Positions 15,501 to 26,048 of a DNA stretch of 64,000 nucleotides are shown piece after piece. Location: assembly GCF_011090385.1 (NCBI RefSeq), contig NZ_SEWW01000001.1, positions 744,001 to 808,000 of the forward strand, in the 5' to 3' direction. Numbering within the stretch: the stretch's first letter is position 1; each line of letters opens with the position of its first letter. The translations under genes were made by a program, and so were the position numbers. Origin of the DNA: Aquirufa beregesia (GTDB lineage Bacteria > Bacteroidota > Bacteroidia > Cytophagales > Spirosomataceae). The notes under the pieces are model-generated. The model was not told where the DNA came from. It was given only the letters and a program-made list of their open reading frames with translations, and ran no database searches.

Positions 15501-18500
15501 TCAGGCATATTGTACGTGAACCGCCTCTTCAAAGCGATGCAAAGCTTGCTTTAATAATTCTATTTCCAATTCAAATTCCTTGAAATCACATACTTTAGCT
15601 TTGCCTTCAATTTTCCGACAAATCGTATATACTTCTGCAGCGCCAAGGGTACCTGAATTCCCTTTCAACGTATGAAGCTCCGATTGGACTCCTTTGCAAT
15701 CATTCTTTTGATAAAATTGCTCAGCATCTTGAATCTGCTGCTTGGCTTCATGAATAAAATCACATAACATACTTTTAACGAATTCCTCATCTCCTCCTGT
15801 AGCTTCTAATAAGGAATCCAAAGCTTCTTGATCAATAGGATTAACGGAATGTTCTTCACTAAATACCTCTTGCTTCACATGAGGTTTAACCCCTTTTATA
15901 ACCCAATGATTCACCATTTGAATCAATTGCTGTGCTCGAATAGGTTTAGCTAAATAATCATCCATACCCACCGCTAAAAAACGCTCCCGATCTTCCTTCA
16001 TGGCATAAGCCGTCATGGCTACGATAGGCGGTAAACTTTCTAAGCCCAATTGTTTTAAATGTTGCGTAGTCTGCATACCATCCATTTCTGGCATTTGAAT
16101 ATCCATTAATATTAAATCAAACTCATTGGCTTTACTTAACAAACTAATAGCATCCTTTCCACTCGATGCCGTTTGAACAATACAACCCGCTTTGGCCAAG
16201 ATCTGTGAGGCCACTTTCCTATTGGTTGAATTATCATCAACCAACAAAATATGGGGCTGTATATCCTCCAATTTCCCTTGAATAACAAATTTATCCGCTT
16301 CCTTATTTCGCTGCACCAATTCTTGCTTTCCGACTTTTAAATGCACTTTAAACCAGAAAGTACTTCCTTTTCCTAAAGTGGATTCAACCCCAATATCTCC
16401 TTGCATCATTTTACAGAATTCACGGGAAATCGCTAATCCTAAACCCGTACCTCCATACACTTTGGAGGTTGAATTATCTAGTTGCTGAAATGCACTGAAC
16501 AATATTTTCAAATTTTCAGGACTTATACCAATACCCGTATCTTTCACTCGAACCACTAAATCCAAGGATTCTTTTGAAATATTTTCCCCAGAAACATCAA
16601 TACTCACTTTACCATTTTCGGTGAATTTCAAGGCATTGGATGTCAAATTGGATAGAATTTGTAACAAACGCGTCTCATCGGCCACCACCACCTCAGGTAA
16701 TTCCTTGGACAAATGATACTCCAAGGTATTTCCTTTTTGGCAAGCCACTTGGGAAAACAAAGCCATCAAACGATCCAACACATCATCCAAGACTAAATCA
16801 CTTGGATGTAATACCATTTTACCCGCTTCAATCTTGGCTAAATCTAAAATGTCATTCAAGATATGAAGTAAAGTTTCCGAAGATTTCTTAATCGTTTGCA
16901 CATAATCAACCTGATCTTCATTCAAAAGGGTATCACTTAATAAATCCACCATGCCAATAACCCCGTTCATCGGCGTACGAATCTCATGACTCATGTTCGC
17001 CAAGAATTGTTCTTTTACTTTTAAGGAACGTTCTGCTTGCTCACGTGCCTCTACTAAAGCATGCTGATATTTCTTTAAATCGGTAATATCTCGGGCAATA
17101 CCCGATACCTCCTCAATGGTACCATGTTCCAAAAAAATGGGATTCAAATAAATTTCAAGCCATTTCTCCTCCCCTGTTTTGGTTAATAACTCCAATTCAA
17201 AATGTTGTTTTTGACCTCTAAATGCCATTTTATAGCCATCCTCCATCCGTCTACGTTCTGGAGGAGCTAATAACTGGAAGCCCATTTTTTCAGCACTAAT
17301 ATTGATCTGAGGACTAATACTGATTTGCTCCACCAATAAATCGGAATATTCATGGTTAAAACTGGTCAAAAACAAACGCTTATTCACCGACCACATTAAG
17401 TGAGAGCTCCCTTCAAAAATGGCATTCAAACGGGCTGTTTCCCGTGCCAAAGCCTCTTCAGCTTGTTTTCTAGCAATGGCCAAGGCCACCTGACCCGAAA
17501 TAAAGTCCAATAATTCTAAATCTCGGTTTTCGTATTTATTGGACCGCTCATAGGATTTAACCCCGATAATCCCGGTTACCCGATCACCAATCCGCAGAGG
17601 TACACAAAGCATCACCTTGGGAACTACCCCATACAGGTAAATTTTCTTCTCATTGGCTAATTGATGGATATCATCATCATGTAAAATCAAGGGTTTATTG
17701 GCCATGATGGCATATTCCGTCAGTCCATTTCCTAATTTTCTTTTAGTAAAATGAACCCTAGAATTAAAATATTCATCCACATAATAAGGAAAATACAAGA
17801 AGCTTTTCGCAGGGTCATATTGGGCAATGAAGAAATTCTTCACATCAATCACTTCCCCTAATTGCTTGTGAATATTGGTATATAAATCATCCAAGTTGGA
17901 TGAGTTGATGGTAACCTGGGCAATGGATGAGTATAATTTACTGGCTCGTTCCGCACGTACTTTAGCCGTGGAGTTGTGTAAAATACAGCGAAAAGCAGTA
18001 GGTACTCCTTTTTCAAATCGACAAGTGGCTGATCCACTGACATATAATCGTCGGCCGTCTTTTCTTCTAAATACCGCTGTAAATTCAGGAATCTCCTTTC
18101 CTTTACTGAGCAAATCCAATTGTTCTAATGTATTGGAAGCAAATTCTGGGTGAAGGACATCTTGCAATTTCAAATCCCTCGCCTCATCTTCCGTGTAACC
18201 CATGGTTTCTAACCAAGCTCGGTTTACAAACAGAAAACGGCCCGTAATTCCTGTAATTTGGATTAAGTCTGTCGTATTATTAATCAAATCCTGCAACTGC
18301 GCATTGGATCGGGTTAATGCTTCACTGACTTTTTTCCTTTCACTGATATCTTCACCTATGATACTCAAATAAGTCTGCTCATCCAGCTCACTGACTATGG
18401 TAGAGTTAACCTCCACCCATTTAATTTCCCCGGATTTCGTTACATAGGTTCTTTCTCGTTCTTCAAATAAACCCCCATTAGCAACAGCTTGATTAAATGA

Positions 18501-18800
18501 AGACCTTCGTCCTTGCCTTTCTTCTACGGGCAATAAGGTGGTAAAAAAGTCTTTCCCATTTAACTCATTCGGCTCATATCCTAGGAGTTTATGGGTATAC
18601 ACATTGGCATGAGTGATAGTTCCATCCAGCGCCATGATGATTCCAAAAAGCTTTAAACTTTCTAAAGTCCGAATTAGATTCTCTTTGGCAGAAGTCCCAG
18701 TAAAGGTTGATTCCGTCATTTCGAGTACATCCAACTGATTTTTTAGTTGTCTAATTTCCTGAATTAATTCTTCTTTGGATTTCTGTGCCCAACCTGCCAT
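15501..18800 (-). CDS. Hybrid sensor histidine kinase (PAS-PAS-GAF-PAS-HisKA-HATPase-REC-Hpt)
   Basis: A soluble multi-step phosphorelay kinase of about 1100 residues with no transmembrane segment visible. Numbering from the longer start at 18833: PAS domains about 55-170 and 180-290, GAF 300-460, PAS 465-590, HisKA with H616 (MSHEIRTP), HATPase with N-box [14 protein letters not shown] and GGTGLGL, receiver with D911 ([12 protein letters not shown]), and a C-terminal Hpt with H1054 ([12 protein letters not shown]). I prefer M at 18800 ([12 protein letters not shown]); 18833 is also possible. No output regulator is adjacent, so the Hpt must hand the phosphate to a receiver encoded elsewhere. 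Signal unknown. Confidence 0.9.
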   Translation of the reverse strand: MAGWAQKSKEELIQEIRQLKNQLDVLEMTESTFTGTSAKENLIRTLESLKLFGIIMALDGTITHANVYTHKLLGYEPNELNGKDFFTTLLPVEERQGRRSSFNQAVANGGLFEERERTYVTKSGEIKWVEVNSTIVSELDEQTYLSIIGEDISERKKVSEALTRSNAQLQDLINNTTDLIQITGITGRFLFVNRAWLETMGYTEDEARDLKLQDVLHPEFASNTLEQLDLLSKGKEIPEFTAVFRRKDGRRLYVSGSATCRFEKGVPTAFRCILHNSTAKVRAERASKLYSSIAQVTINSSNLDDLYTNIHKQLGEVIDVKNFFIAQYDPAKSFLYFPYYVDEYFNSRVHFTKRKLGNGLTEYAIMANKPLILHDDDIHQLANEKKIYLYGVVPKVMLCVPLRIGDRVTGIIGVKSYERSNKYENRDLELLDFISGQVALAIARKQAEEALARETARLNAIFEGSSHLMWSVNKRLFLTSFNHEYSDLLVEQISISPQINISAEKMGFQLLAPPERRRMEDGYKMAFRGQKQHFELELLTKTGEEKWLEIYLNPIFLEHGTIEEVSGIARDITDLKKYQHALVEAREQAERSLKVKEQFLANMSHEIRTPMNGVIGMVDLLSDTLLNEDQVDYVQTIKKSSETLLHILNDILDLAKIEAGKMVLHPSDLVLDDVLDRLMALFSQVACQKGNTLEYHLSKELPEVVVADETRLLQILSNLTSNALKFTENGKVSIDVSGENISKESLDLVVRVKDTGIGISPENLKILFSAFQQLDNSTSKVYGGTGLGLAISREFCKMMQGDIGVESTLGKGSTFWFKVHLKVGKQELVQRNKEADKFVIQGKLEDIQPHILLVDDNSTNRKVASQILAKAGCIVQTASSGKDAISLLSKANEFDLILMDIQMPEMDGMQTTQHLKQLGLESLPPIVAMTAYAMKEDRERFLAVGMDDYLAKPIRAQQLIQMVNHWVIKGVKPHVKQEVFSEEHSVNPIDQEALDSLLEATGGDEEFVKSMLCDFIHEAKQQIQDAEQFYQKNDCKGVQSELHTLKGNSGTLGAAEVYTICRKIEGKAKVCDFKEFELEIELLKQALHRFEEAVHVQYA

Positions 18801-18872
18801 GGCTTTATTCAAAATTTTGCTTACAATGTACAAAAAAGGGCGTAATTTTACTTCTTAAAGCCCCATCAGCCC

Positions 18873-19655
18873 GTGCAAGTAAGAGCAAAAAAGAGTTTAG
18901 GACAACATTTTTTAAATGATTTAGACGCCGCCCAGCGTATCGTCAATGGACTGAATCCGCAAGGTGCCTACCAAAAAGTATTGGAGATTGGTCCAGGAAT
19001 GGGTGTTTTAACTCAATATTTAGTCAAAAAGAAAGACTATGAAACCTACCTCATAGAGATTGATCAAGAGTCTGTCGCCTACCTAAGAAAGAATTATTTA
19101 GAATTCACTGGGCCCCGCTTAATCGATGGGGATTTTTTGAGATACCCTTTAGAAAACATCTTTGGAGAGGAAAAATTTGCCATTATAGGTAATTTCCCCT
19201 ACTTCATTTCGACCCAAATATTTTTTAGAATCCTAGAGTATAAGGATCAATGTGTGGAAGTAGTAGGTATGTTACAAAAAGAAGTAGCTGAGCGATTAGC
19301 CGCTAAACCAGGCAATAAAGATTATGGCATTTTAAGTGTTTTACTTCAAGCCTATTTTGATGTGGAATACTTATTCACCTTAGGTCCTGAAGTATTTACC
19401 CCACCTCCAAAAGTCAATTCAGGAGTTATTAGGGTGGTAAGAAATTGGGACAAAAAATTAGACTGTGATCCACAAAAATTCAAACAAGTGGTAAAAATGG
19501 CCTTTAACCAGCGTCGTAAAACATTACGAAATGCACTAAGAGCCATGCAGTTACCCGATCACCCTTTGTTAACCAAACGTGCCGAGCAATTGGGAGTCGC
19601 TGAATTTACCGAACTGACCGAATTGTGGAAAGCCAACGGTTATATCGGAGCATAG
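18873..19655 (+). CDS. rsmA: 16S rRNA dimethyladenosine transferase
   Basis: Dimethylates A1518 and A1519 of 16S rRNA during 30S assembly. The 260-residue protein begins with GTG and the family opening KKSLGQHFLND. The SAM-binding motif is VLEIGPGMGVLTQYL, the acidic motif II is IEIDQE, and the catalytic motif IV is GNFPYFIS (commonly NLPYNIS, so the Asn before Ile is replaced by Phe). It is divergent from the histidine kinase gene. Confidence 0.93.
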   Translation: MQVRAKKSLGQHFLNDLDAAQRIVNGLNPQGAYQKVLEIGPGMGVLTQYLVKKKDYETYLIEIDQESVAYLRKNYLEFTGPRLIDGDFLRYPLENIFGEEKFAIIGNFPYFISTQIFFRILEYKDQCVEVVGMLQKEVAERLAAKPGNKDYGILSVLLQAYFDVEYLFTLGPEVFTPPPKVNSGVIRVVRNWDKKLDCDPQKFKQVVKMAFNQRRKTLRNALRAMQLPDHPLLTKRAEQLGVAEFTELTELWKANGYIGA

Positions 19656-19715
19656 CCGAAATCCAGCAAATATTTCTTAATTTAGATACGAAATTTTCAA
19701 CCCTCAGCGAAATCC

Positions 19716-21092
19716 ATGGAAGTAGTCAACCCACAACACCTTCCGTTTGAACTCACCAAAGAGTTTTTAGAGGAGATCAAATTACTTATCGTTGAGCAAT
19801 CCAATGAGGCTATTCTAGCTAAAATTGAAGATTTATTTGCTGCAGACATTACCAGTATTTTGGATGAATTAAGTGGAGAAGAAGCCAAATACATTGTTCA
19901 ATTACTCGATACGAAATTAGCGGCTGAAATCATTTCAACCATGGATTCAGATGACCGTAAAAAGTTTCTGAAAAATTTCAATTCCAAAGAAATCGCAGGA
20001 TACATCAATGTCATCGATTCCGATGATGCTGTGGATATTTTAAACGAACAGCCAGTACGCGTTCGTGAAGAGGTGATTGCCTTATTAAAAGACCGTGAAC
20101 AAGCTCGCTTCATCATTGATTTAATGCATTATGATGAAGATTGTGCAGGTGGTTTAATGCAAAAAGAGTTAATCAAAATCAATGTCAAACAAACCGTAAC
20201 GGAGTGTGTTGAGGAGATTCGTCGACAAGCTGAAGACGTTGAAAAAGTATATGCTGTATATGTCGTGGATGACGATGGTTTATTGATGGGAACCGTTTCC
20301 TTGAAGAAAATCATTTTGGCAAAAAGAGGCTCTAAAATCCAAGACGTTTTCGATGCCGATGGAATTGTTTCTGTTCAGACGTATATTTCTGGGGAGGAAG
20401 TAGCTGATTTAATGCAAAAATATGACTTAGAAGCCATTCCTGTGGTCAATATCCAAGGCCGTTTATTAGGAAGAATTACCATCGATGACGTGGTCGATTT
20501 CATTACCGAATCCGCACAAGAAGATATCCAGGTTATGGCCGGTATTTCGGAAGACGTAGAAGAAGATGACTCTATTTGGTTATTGGTACGTTCCCGTTTA
20601 CCTTGGTTAATTGGAGGTATGGTTGGTAGCTTTTTAGCGGCTAAAATCATTGACCGTTTCGATAGCTCCATTTCCATCATGCCTGCCATTTCTGCCTTTA
20701 TTCCTTTGATAGGTTCCACGGGTGGAAATGTGGGAATTCAATCCTCTTCCCTTATTGTACAAAGTTTAGCGGATAAAAGCGGTTTAGACACTACCCTCTG
20801 GAAACGTCTTCAAAAAGTATTAATTGTGGCCTTAATCAATGCCATAATCGCAGCGGCATTTGCTTTTGGTTGCTCCATGTTAATAGACCATGGCGCCATT
20901 ATGCTATCCGTAACCGTCTCTATTTCCTTGTTTGCTGTGGTTATGTTAGCCTCGCTCATGGGAACCTTAACGCCTTTGGTATTGAATCAATTAAATATCA
21001 ATCCAGCGGTGGCAAGTGGGCCATTTATTACGACCACCAATGACATTCTAGGTTATGGGGTATATTTCCTCATCGTCTATTTATTGCTGTAA
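19716..21092 (+). CDS. mgtE: Magnesium transporter MgtE
   Basis: An inner-membrane Mg2+ channel gated by cytoplasmic Mg2+. The 458 residues split into an N-terminal helical superhelix (about 1-130, SGEEAKYIVQLLDTKLAAEI), a CBS pair (about 135-255, YDEDCAGGLMQKELI and DLEAIPVVNIQGRLLGRITI) and five membrane helices (about 285-455) with the pore-region sequence IGSTGGNVGIQSSSLIVQSL. It leads a tightly packed four-gene group: dtd starts 2 bases after its stop codon. Confidence 0.93.
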   Translation: MEVVNPQHLPFELTKEFLEEIKLLIVEQSNEAILAKIEDLFAADITSILDELSGEEAKYIVQLLDTKLAAEIISTMDSDDRKKFLKNFNSKEIAGYINVIDSDDAVDILNEQPVRVREEVIALLKDREQARFIIDLMHYDEDCAGGLMQKELIKINVKQTVTECVEEIRRQAEDVEKVYAVYVVDDDGLLMGTVSLKKIILAKRGSKIQDVFDADGIVSVQTYISGEEVADLMQKYDLEAIPVVNIQGRLLGRITIDDVVDFITESAQEDIQVMAGISEDVEEDDSIWLLVRSRLPWLIGGMVGSFLAAKIIDRFDSSISIMPAISAFIPLIGSTGGNVGIQSSSLIVQSLADKSGLDTTLWKRLQKVLIVALINAIIAAAFAFGCSMLIDHGAIMLSVTVSISLFAVVMLASLMGTLTPLVLNQLNINPAVASGPFITTTNDILGYGVYFLIVYLLL

Positions 21093-21093
21093 C

Positions 21094-21546
21094 ATGTTAG
21101 CGGTCATTCAACGTGTTTCGGAAGCTAAAGTTGAAATTGATGGTCAAATCAATGCGCAGATACAGCAAGGCTTTTTGATATTAGTAGGCATTCACCAAGC
21201 TGATTCAGAGTCTGATTGTCAATACTTAGCCAACAAAATTAGTGCTCTCCGTATATTTTCGGATTCAGAAGGAAAAATGAATCTAGACCTCAAGGCCGTG
21301 AATGGTCAAATCATTTTGGTGAGTCAATTTACCTTACATGCTCAAACCAAAAAGGGAAATCGGCCTAGTTTCATAGATGCTGCTAGACCAGAGCAAGCCA
21401 TTCCTTTGTACCAACTCCTCATTGAACTTTTAGAAAACAAAATGGGCTTCCCCATGCAAACCGGCATATTTGGAGCCGATATGCAAGTTAGCCTAGTCAA
21501 TGACGGTCCCGTTACCATCATCATCGATTCTCAACACCCAAACTAA
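21094..21546 (+). CDS. dtd: D-aminoacyl-tRNA deacylase
   Basis: Hydrolyses D-amino acids, and Gly mischarged on tRNA-Ala, off tRNA. The 150 residues from M at 21094 (MLAVIQRVSEAKVEIDG) fit the family. The SQFTLHA and NDGPVTI motifs (the latter with the cross-subunit Gly-cisPro) are intact. The frame opens earlier, at 21055, but that part overlaps mgtE and is not family-like. Confidence 0.93.
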   Translation: MLAVIQRVSEAKVEIDGQINAQIQQGFLILVGIHQADSESDCQYLANKISALRIFSDSEGKMNLDLKAVNGQIILVSQFTLHAQTKKGNRPSFIDAARPEQAIPLYQLLIELLENKMGFPMQTGIFGADMQVSLVNDGPVTIIIDSQHPN

Positions 21547-21875
21547 TGACGATACAAGAAGCACAAGAACAAGTAGACCAATGGATTAAAACCGTGGGGG
21601 TTCGTTATTTTAATGAATTAACCAACATGGCCATGTTGACAGAAGAAGTAGGGGAAGTGGCCCGCATCATTGCCAGAAGGTATGGAGAACAGTCGGAAAA
21701 AGAATCTGATAAACAAAAAGATTTGGGTGATGAAATGGCCGATGTCCTATTTGTATTAATTTGTTTGGCCAATCAAACTGGCATCAATTTAGAAAAAGCG
21801 CTTGAGCAAAATTTAGCCAAAAAAACGATTAGGGACCAAGATCGCCACCATAATAATCCAAAACTAAAAGCATGA
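21546..21875 (+). CDS. MazG-like nucleotide pyrophosphohydrolase
   Basis: A 109-residue single-domain MazG/YpjD-type protein that would cleave NTPs or dNTPs to NMP and PPi, a house-cleaning role. Metal-binding residues are visible: E33, E34 and E37 (TEEVGEV) and E63, D66 (GDEMADV). Its start overlaps the dtd stop by one base and its end overlaps the next gene by 4 bases, so translation is coupled. Confidence 0.85.
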   Translation: MTIQEAQEQVDQWIKTVGVRYFNELTNMAMLTEEVGEVARIIARRYGEQSEKESDKQKDLGDEMADVLFVLICLANQTGINLEKALEQNLAKKTIRDQDRHHNNPKLKA

Positions 21876-22816
21876 AAATCGTTATCCTAGATGGCTTAGC
21901 CTTATTTCAACAAGATATTTCAAGAACCTCTTTGAGTACTTTTGGAGAAGTCGATTTCTATGAAAAAACGAGTGAAGAAGATATTCCCTTACGTGATCCT
22001 AATGCCCTTGTTTTAGTAACGAATAAATGCTTGGTCAATGAAAAAGCCTTATCCCATTTCACCCAATTAAAACTAGTGTTAGTAGCAGCCACAGGTTATA
22101 ATTCAGTGGACATTCAAGCATGCAAAGCTCGAGGAATTCAAGTATCCAATGTCCCTGCTTATGGAACCTACTCTGTGGCCCAGCATACCTTGGCCTTATT
22201 ATTGGCATGGAGTAATCGAGTGGAACAACACAATCAATCCGTTCAGGCAGGAGAATGGAGTAAAAATGATTGGTCTTATTCTTTGAGTCCTTTAACCGAA
22301 TGGGCCAATAAAAAAATGGGCATCATAGGTATGGGAAACATTGGACAATGTTTTGCGAGTATGGCAGAAAGTTTAGGAATGCAGGTTTATTATCACCATA
22401 CCCGTGATTTACACCTAACAAACAGGACCTTTTTATCTAAAAAAGAATTAGCTCAAACCTGTGATGTCATCAGCTTACATTGCCCATTAAACCCGCAAAC
22501 GGATCAGCTCATCAATGCTGAATTTTTATCTTGGATGCCTCAGCATGCGGTATTAATCAATAGCTCCCGGGGAGGACTTGTGGATTCATTGGCTTTAGCT
22601 CAGGCATTAAAAGACAAGCAGATTACCGCTGCATTATTGGATGTATTAGACCAAGAACCACCCTCTAGTAATCATCCATTAATTGGCATTCCCCATGCGT
22701 TTATTACACCGCATAATGCCTGGCTTAGTCGAGAAGCTAGAACCAGAATCATTCAAAGTCTCTTAACAACTCTGTCTGGATTTATGGCAAGGAAAGCCAT
22801 CAATCAGGTTAATTAG
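21872..22816 (+). CDS. D-isomer-specific 2-hydroxyacid dehydrogenase (glycerate dehydrogenase-like)
   Basis: A 314-residue NAD-dependent dehydrogenase. The Rossmann motif is GIIGMGNIGQ. The catalytic residues are the Arg in NSSRGGLVD, the Glu in DVLDQEPP and the His in TPHNAW. The overall pattern resembles glycerate dehydrogenase/hydroxypyruvate reductase; the actual hydroxyacid cannot be fixed. It is the last gene of the mgtE group and overlaps tail-to-tail by 4 bases with the opposite lipoprotein gene. Confidence 0.87.
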   Translation: MKIVILDGLALFQQDISRTSLSTFGEVDFYEKTSEEDIPLRDPNALVLVTNKCLVNEKALSHFTQLKLVLVAATGYNSVDIQACKARGIQVSNVPAYGTYSVAQHTLALLLAWSNRVEQHNQSVQAGEWSKNDWSYSLSPLTEWANKKMGIIGMGNIGQCFASMAESLGMQVYYHHTRDLHLTNRTFLSKKELAQTCDVISLHCPLNPQTDQLINAEFLSWMPQHAVLINSSRGGLVDSLALAQALKDKQITAALLDVLDQEPPSSNHPLIGIPHAFITPHNAWLSREARTRIIQSLLTTLSGFMARKAINQVN

Positions 22817-23502
22817 GGCTTTTTCTTACTCTTGGGAATTTGGGTTTTGGTAATATGAGTACCCATAGACTGACCTTCTGATTTAGTAGGGACATAAGGT
22901 TTCACGATGGCCAATTGATCTAGCCTTGGATTTAGTTTTTGAATCAAAGGATGGCGAATATCAAATTCTGCCTCTCCAGATATTTGGCTATATTCCATAT
23001 CTGAAAGCCCTTCATGTTTGTTTTCTGCATTACTAAATTGAACCACATGCGTAAGATTATCTCCTCCTAATTTCCCTCCTTCCCAACTTACTACCATACC
23101 TCCATTGACCCAATTAAATCCAGAAACAGTAAAATTCTTTTGATTCAATTTTTCCACATCAAGCATTTTTAACCCAAGATATAAACCAGAATTTGTTTTC
23201 CATAAAGACTGCTTTCCAAGTACAGAAACATCCAATATTTGTCCCTGATGATACATGATATACGCTTGCTTATTGGTATTGGGATACAATATTGAACCTC
23301 TCAGGGTATCTTCATTCAAGATCCAGCTCGTATCTGCCACTAAAGATTCAGCACCATACTGAGCTTGAAGTCCGGCTAAATCCTTACAAGCTAATACATC
23401 ATTTAAGATCAAATTAGGGACTAGTGTTTCTTGATTTTCCGTATTGGAAGATTGACAAGAAAGCACGGCTAGTAGAACAAGGGAGTACAAGTAATTTTTC
23501 AT
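22813..23502 (-). CDS. Lipoprotein of unknown function
   Basis: I start it at 23502 (MKNYLYSLVLL), giving 229 residues with a signal peptide and lipobox LAVLSC, so it should be lipid-anchored. The body is rich in beta-type sequence, ending with a basic KTQIPKSKKKP tail. No family recognised. It follows the GntP permease on the same strand after about 90 bases; whether they are linked is unknown. Confidence 0.65.
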   Translation of the reverse strand: MKNYLYSLVLLAVLSCQSSNTENQETLVPNLILNDVLACKDLAGLQAQYGAESLVADTSWILNEDTLRGSILYPNTNKQAYIMYHQGQILDVSVLGKQSLWKTNSGLYLGLKMLDVEKLNQKNFTVSGFNWVNGGMVVSWEGGKLGGDNLTHVVQFSNAENKHEGLSDMEYSQISGEAEFDIRHPLIQKLNPRLDQLAIVKPYVPTKSEGQSMGTHITKTQIPKSKKKP

Positions 23503-23590
23503 AAAAATCAGAAATGTTCGAACTAATTTAGACAAATCTATTCGATGAAACAATGACTTAGATCAGTCTTGGAGAATCCTATGAAATCCC

Positions 23591-24895
23591 TTAAAAAAGA
23601 ATTTGATCTAAAATTAACACGCCTATCAGTCCAGTAATAGAGACTAAAGTGTCCATCATGGTCCAAGAGCGGATTGTATCCTTAAAATTCAATGAAAAAT
23701 ATTCCCTGAATAACCAAAATCCTGTATCATTCACATGGGAAAACATCATACTACCCGCACCTAAAGCTAATACCATCAAGTTCGGATCTGCAGTGGAATT
23801 TACCAATATCACCTTCATAAAACCTGCAGCCGTTATACCCGCTACTGTAGATGAACCCACGCAAACACGAATGCTGGCAGCCATAGCCCATCCTAATACA
23901 TAGACATTCCAGGTAGATGAACCTAAACCATCAGCCACAGCCTGACTAACTCCCGCTACGACTAACACTTGCTTTAAGGCACCTGCCCCACCAAATATCA
24001 ATAGTATACCAGCTATATCTTTTATGGATTCCATAGAAGAATTCAATAATGCATCCGAACTGAATCCTATTCGTTTTAAAAGAATACCTGCCAATAAAAC
24101 AGATAAAAATAAGGAAAACACGGGATTGGATAAATAAGCCGCTATCTCTGGAAAATAGCCTGAACCGAAAGATCCAAGAGCTAATAAAAATATGGGAAAT
24201 AACACGATCAAGAAACTTGGGAATGTAGACAAAATGGGGCCCTTAACTCGATTTTCATCTTCTACAAACACAAAAGCTTGATTAGCGGGCGTCAAGATAT
24301 TTTTTGTGGTCATACCAAACCACAAACCAGAAACTAAAATGGCTGGAATAGCAATTAAAATGCCGTATGTCATGGTTTTAGATAAGTCGGCACCAAACTC
24401 TTGCATAATTGCCAAGGGAGCTGGATGAGGGGGTAAATATCCCTGTGTGACCGTTAAAGAGGCCAACATGGGCAAAGCCAAAAAGGTGGCTGGCTGTTTT
24501 AATTTAGCTGCTGCTGTAATAACTAATGGTGCCAACAACATAAAGGCCACCGAATAAAAAAGAGGAAGTCCTACCAGAAAACCCGCCATCATAAAAGCAA
24601 TCCGAGTGTATCGAGTTCCCGAAAGCTTCAATAATACTTCGGTCATTTTTTGCGCAGCACCACTGATTCCTACCCATTTACCTAATATAGACCCAAAGGC
24701 TAATATTCCAGCTATTGACCCTAAGGTACTACCCATCCCCTCTTGAATGGCTTTAAATATAAATTCTGGACGTAAATGAAAGGCCAGTCCAGCTAGGATA
24801 CTTACTCCAATAAAAGCAACAAATGGAGGTAATTTTAGCCAGGTCATAGCTAAAACCAAGGACACAATGGCACTTAATGTAATCAGAAATAGCAT
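23591..24895 (-). CDS. GntP-family gluconate:H+ symporter
   Basis: A 434-residue inner-membrane transporter with about 12 hydrophobic segments. GSILGKWVGISGAAQKM, YLPPHPAPLAIMQEFGADL and MMFSHVNDTGFWLFREYF are signatures of the GntP family, which imports gluconate and related sugar acids. A sugar-acid importer fits the keto-deoxy acid genes at 9630-11959, but they are 12 kb apart. It follows the GT9 gene after 3 bases. Confidence 0.88.
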   Translation of the reverse strand: MLFLITLSAIVSLVLAMTWLKLPPFVAFIGVSILAGLAFHLRPEFIFKAIQEGMGSTLGSIAGILAFGSILGKWVGISGAAQKMTEVLLKLSGTRYTRIAFMMAGFLVGLPLFYSVAFMLLAPLVITAAAKLKQPATFLALPMLASLTVTQGYLPPHPAPLAIMQEFGADLSKTMTYGILIAIPAILVSGLWFGMTTKNILTPANQAFVFVEDENRVKGPILSTFPSFLIVLFPIFLLALGSFGSGYFPEIAAYLSNPVFSLFLSVLLAGILLKRIGFSSDALLNSSMESIKDIAGILLIFGGAGALKQVLVVAGVSQAVADGLGSSTWNVYVLGWAMAASIRVCVGSSTVAGITAAGFMKVILVNSTADPNLMVLALGAGSMMFSHVNDTGFWLFREYFSLNFKDTIRSWTMMDTLVSITGLIGVLILDQILF

Positions 24896-24898
24896 AGG

Positions 24899-25876
24899 CT
24901 ATTTATTTTCTTGAAGAGCACGCAATTGCTGCCATACTTCATCAAAGGCTAATCCTTCTGCTTTACCATGTAGATTAAACATCACTTTCGTTTGTTTACT
25001 TTCCTGATAAAAACCAGAATAAGACATATATTTTTTAAAGTAAGTAAATTCCCCACAAATCACCAATCCTGGAATTTGAAATGCATTTGCCATATGGGTA
25101 GGGCCTGAATCTAAGCCGATAAAAAAGGAGGCGCCTTGAATCAATTTCATGGTTTCCATCAAATTACATTGACCTACCAATGAGGTGAATTGAGGGTGCT
25201 CCAATTTCAATGGATGCTTCATTCCTATTTCTATCACATGTATCCCCCAAGTCGAAATTGCATCCAAAATTAGTTGATGCCAATGCTCATCTTTCCAATC
25301 TCTCAAACCTGCATTGGATTTGCAATGAATAATCCAATAAGACTTTGGTAAATCAAATCGCAAAGGTTGATCATCTACATACAAACGAGGCTGCCCTTGA
25401 ATAATCCCCAAGTCAGCTAACTGTGATGAAATTTCTAATAAATTAAACTGATGGTAATAATTATTCAATCGAATACCCAAATCGTCGGCTTTTTTATTCT
25501 CCAAGGATATGTGAAAAACGGGATCTTTTCTAAAATCACTTAATTGTAAAAAATAAAAATGGTTAAAAGGATTCCAGGTCAACAAGCACCGAGCCACTAA
25601 TAAGGAATATTCATCCAGCATTTCTGTGATTAAGGGGTGAAGAGAGAACAAGGGAAAATAGCGTTTTTCGGTAATCCAGTAAATAGCAACATTCCCAAAT
25701 TTCTGGTGTAAAGCGTCTAAAATAGGCTCGGAGGCTACCATATCGCCTAAATCCCCATCCATAAGAATGCCAATATGGACTTTAGCTGGTTGAAAAATAC
25801 GTTTTAAAAGAATACGGAAAATAAAGCGTAAAAAATACGACAATGAACCTATCGCATAGGTCACTCGATAAAACAT
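24899..25876 (-). CDS. Glycosyltransferase family 9 (heptosyltransferase-like)
   Basis: A 325-residue GT-B protein of the ADP-heptose:LPS heptosyltransferase superfamily. The N-terminal GDLGDMVASEPILDAL stretch and the C-terminal donor-site FFIGLDSGPTHMANAF are the family marks. An amphipathic N-terminus (about residues 1-30) suggests membrane association. It probably builds part of the LPS core; donor and acceptor are not known. It is divergent from the GT-C-like membrane protein gene at 26049. Confidence 0.8.
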   Translation of the reverse strand: MFYRVTYAIGSLSYFLRFIFRILLKRIFQPAKVHIGILMDGDLGDMVASEPILDALHQKFGNVAIYWITEKRYFPLFSLHPLITEMLDEYSLLVARCLLTWNPFNHFYFLQLSDFRKDPVFHISLENKKADDLGIRLNNYYHQFNLLEISSQLADLGIIQGQPRLYVDDQPLRFDLPKSYWIIHCKSNAGLRDWKDEHWHQLILDAISTWGIHVIEIGMKHPLKLEHPQFTSLVGQCNLMETMKLIQGASFFIGLDSGPTHMANAFQIPGLVICGEFTYFKKYMSYSGFYQESKQTKVMFNLHGKAEGLAFDEVWQQLRALQENK

Positions 25877-26048
25877 GATTTATAGTATTTAAATAGGTTT
25901 AAAAGAACTGGAAATTTCTTCCAGAACTGTATGGGTTTTCAAAAATAAAACTAAAAAATTAGAACCTTGCATACATCATGAAATAAGCTACAAATTCCTT
26001 CAAGCCTATTCTTTAAATTTTCCCTAAATTTGAAGATTATTTTGTCCC

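Noticed and set aside
19898-20719. Ser/Thr/Ile-rich open frames opposite mgtE
   Set aside because: Antisense shadows of mgtE; no start region or domain of their own.
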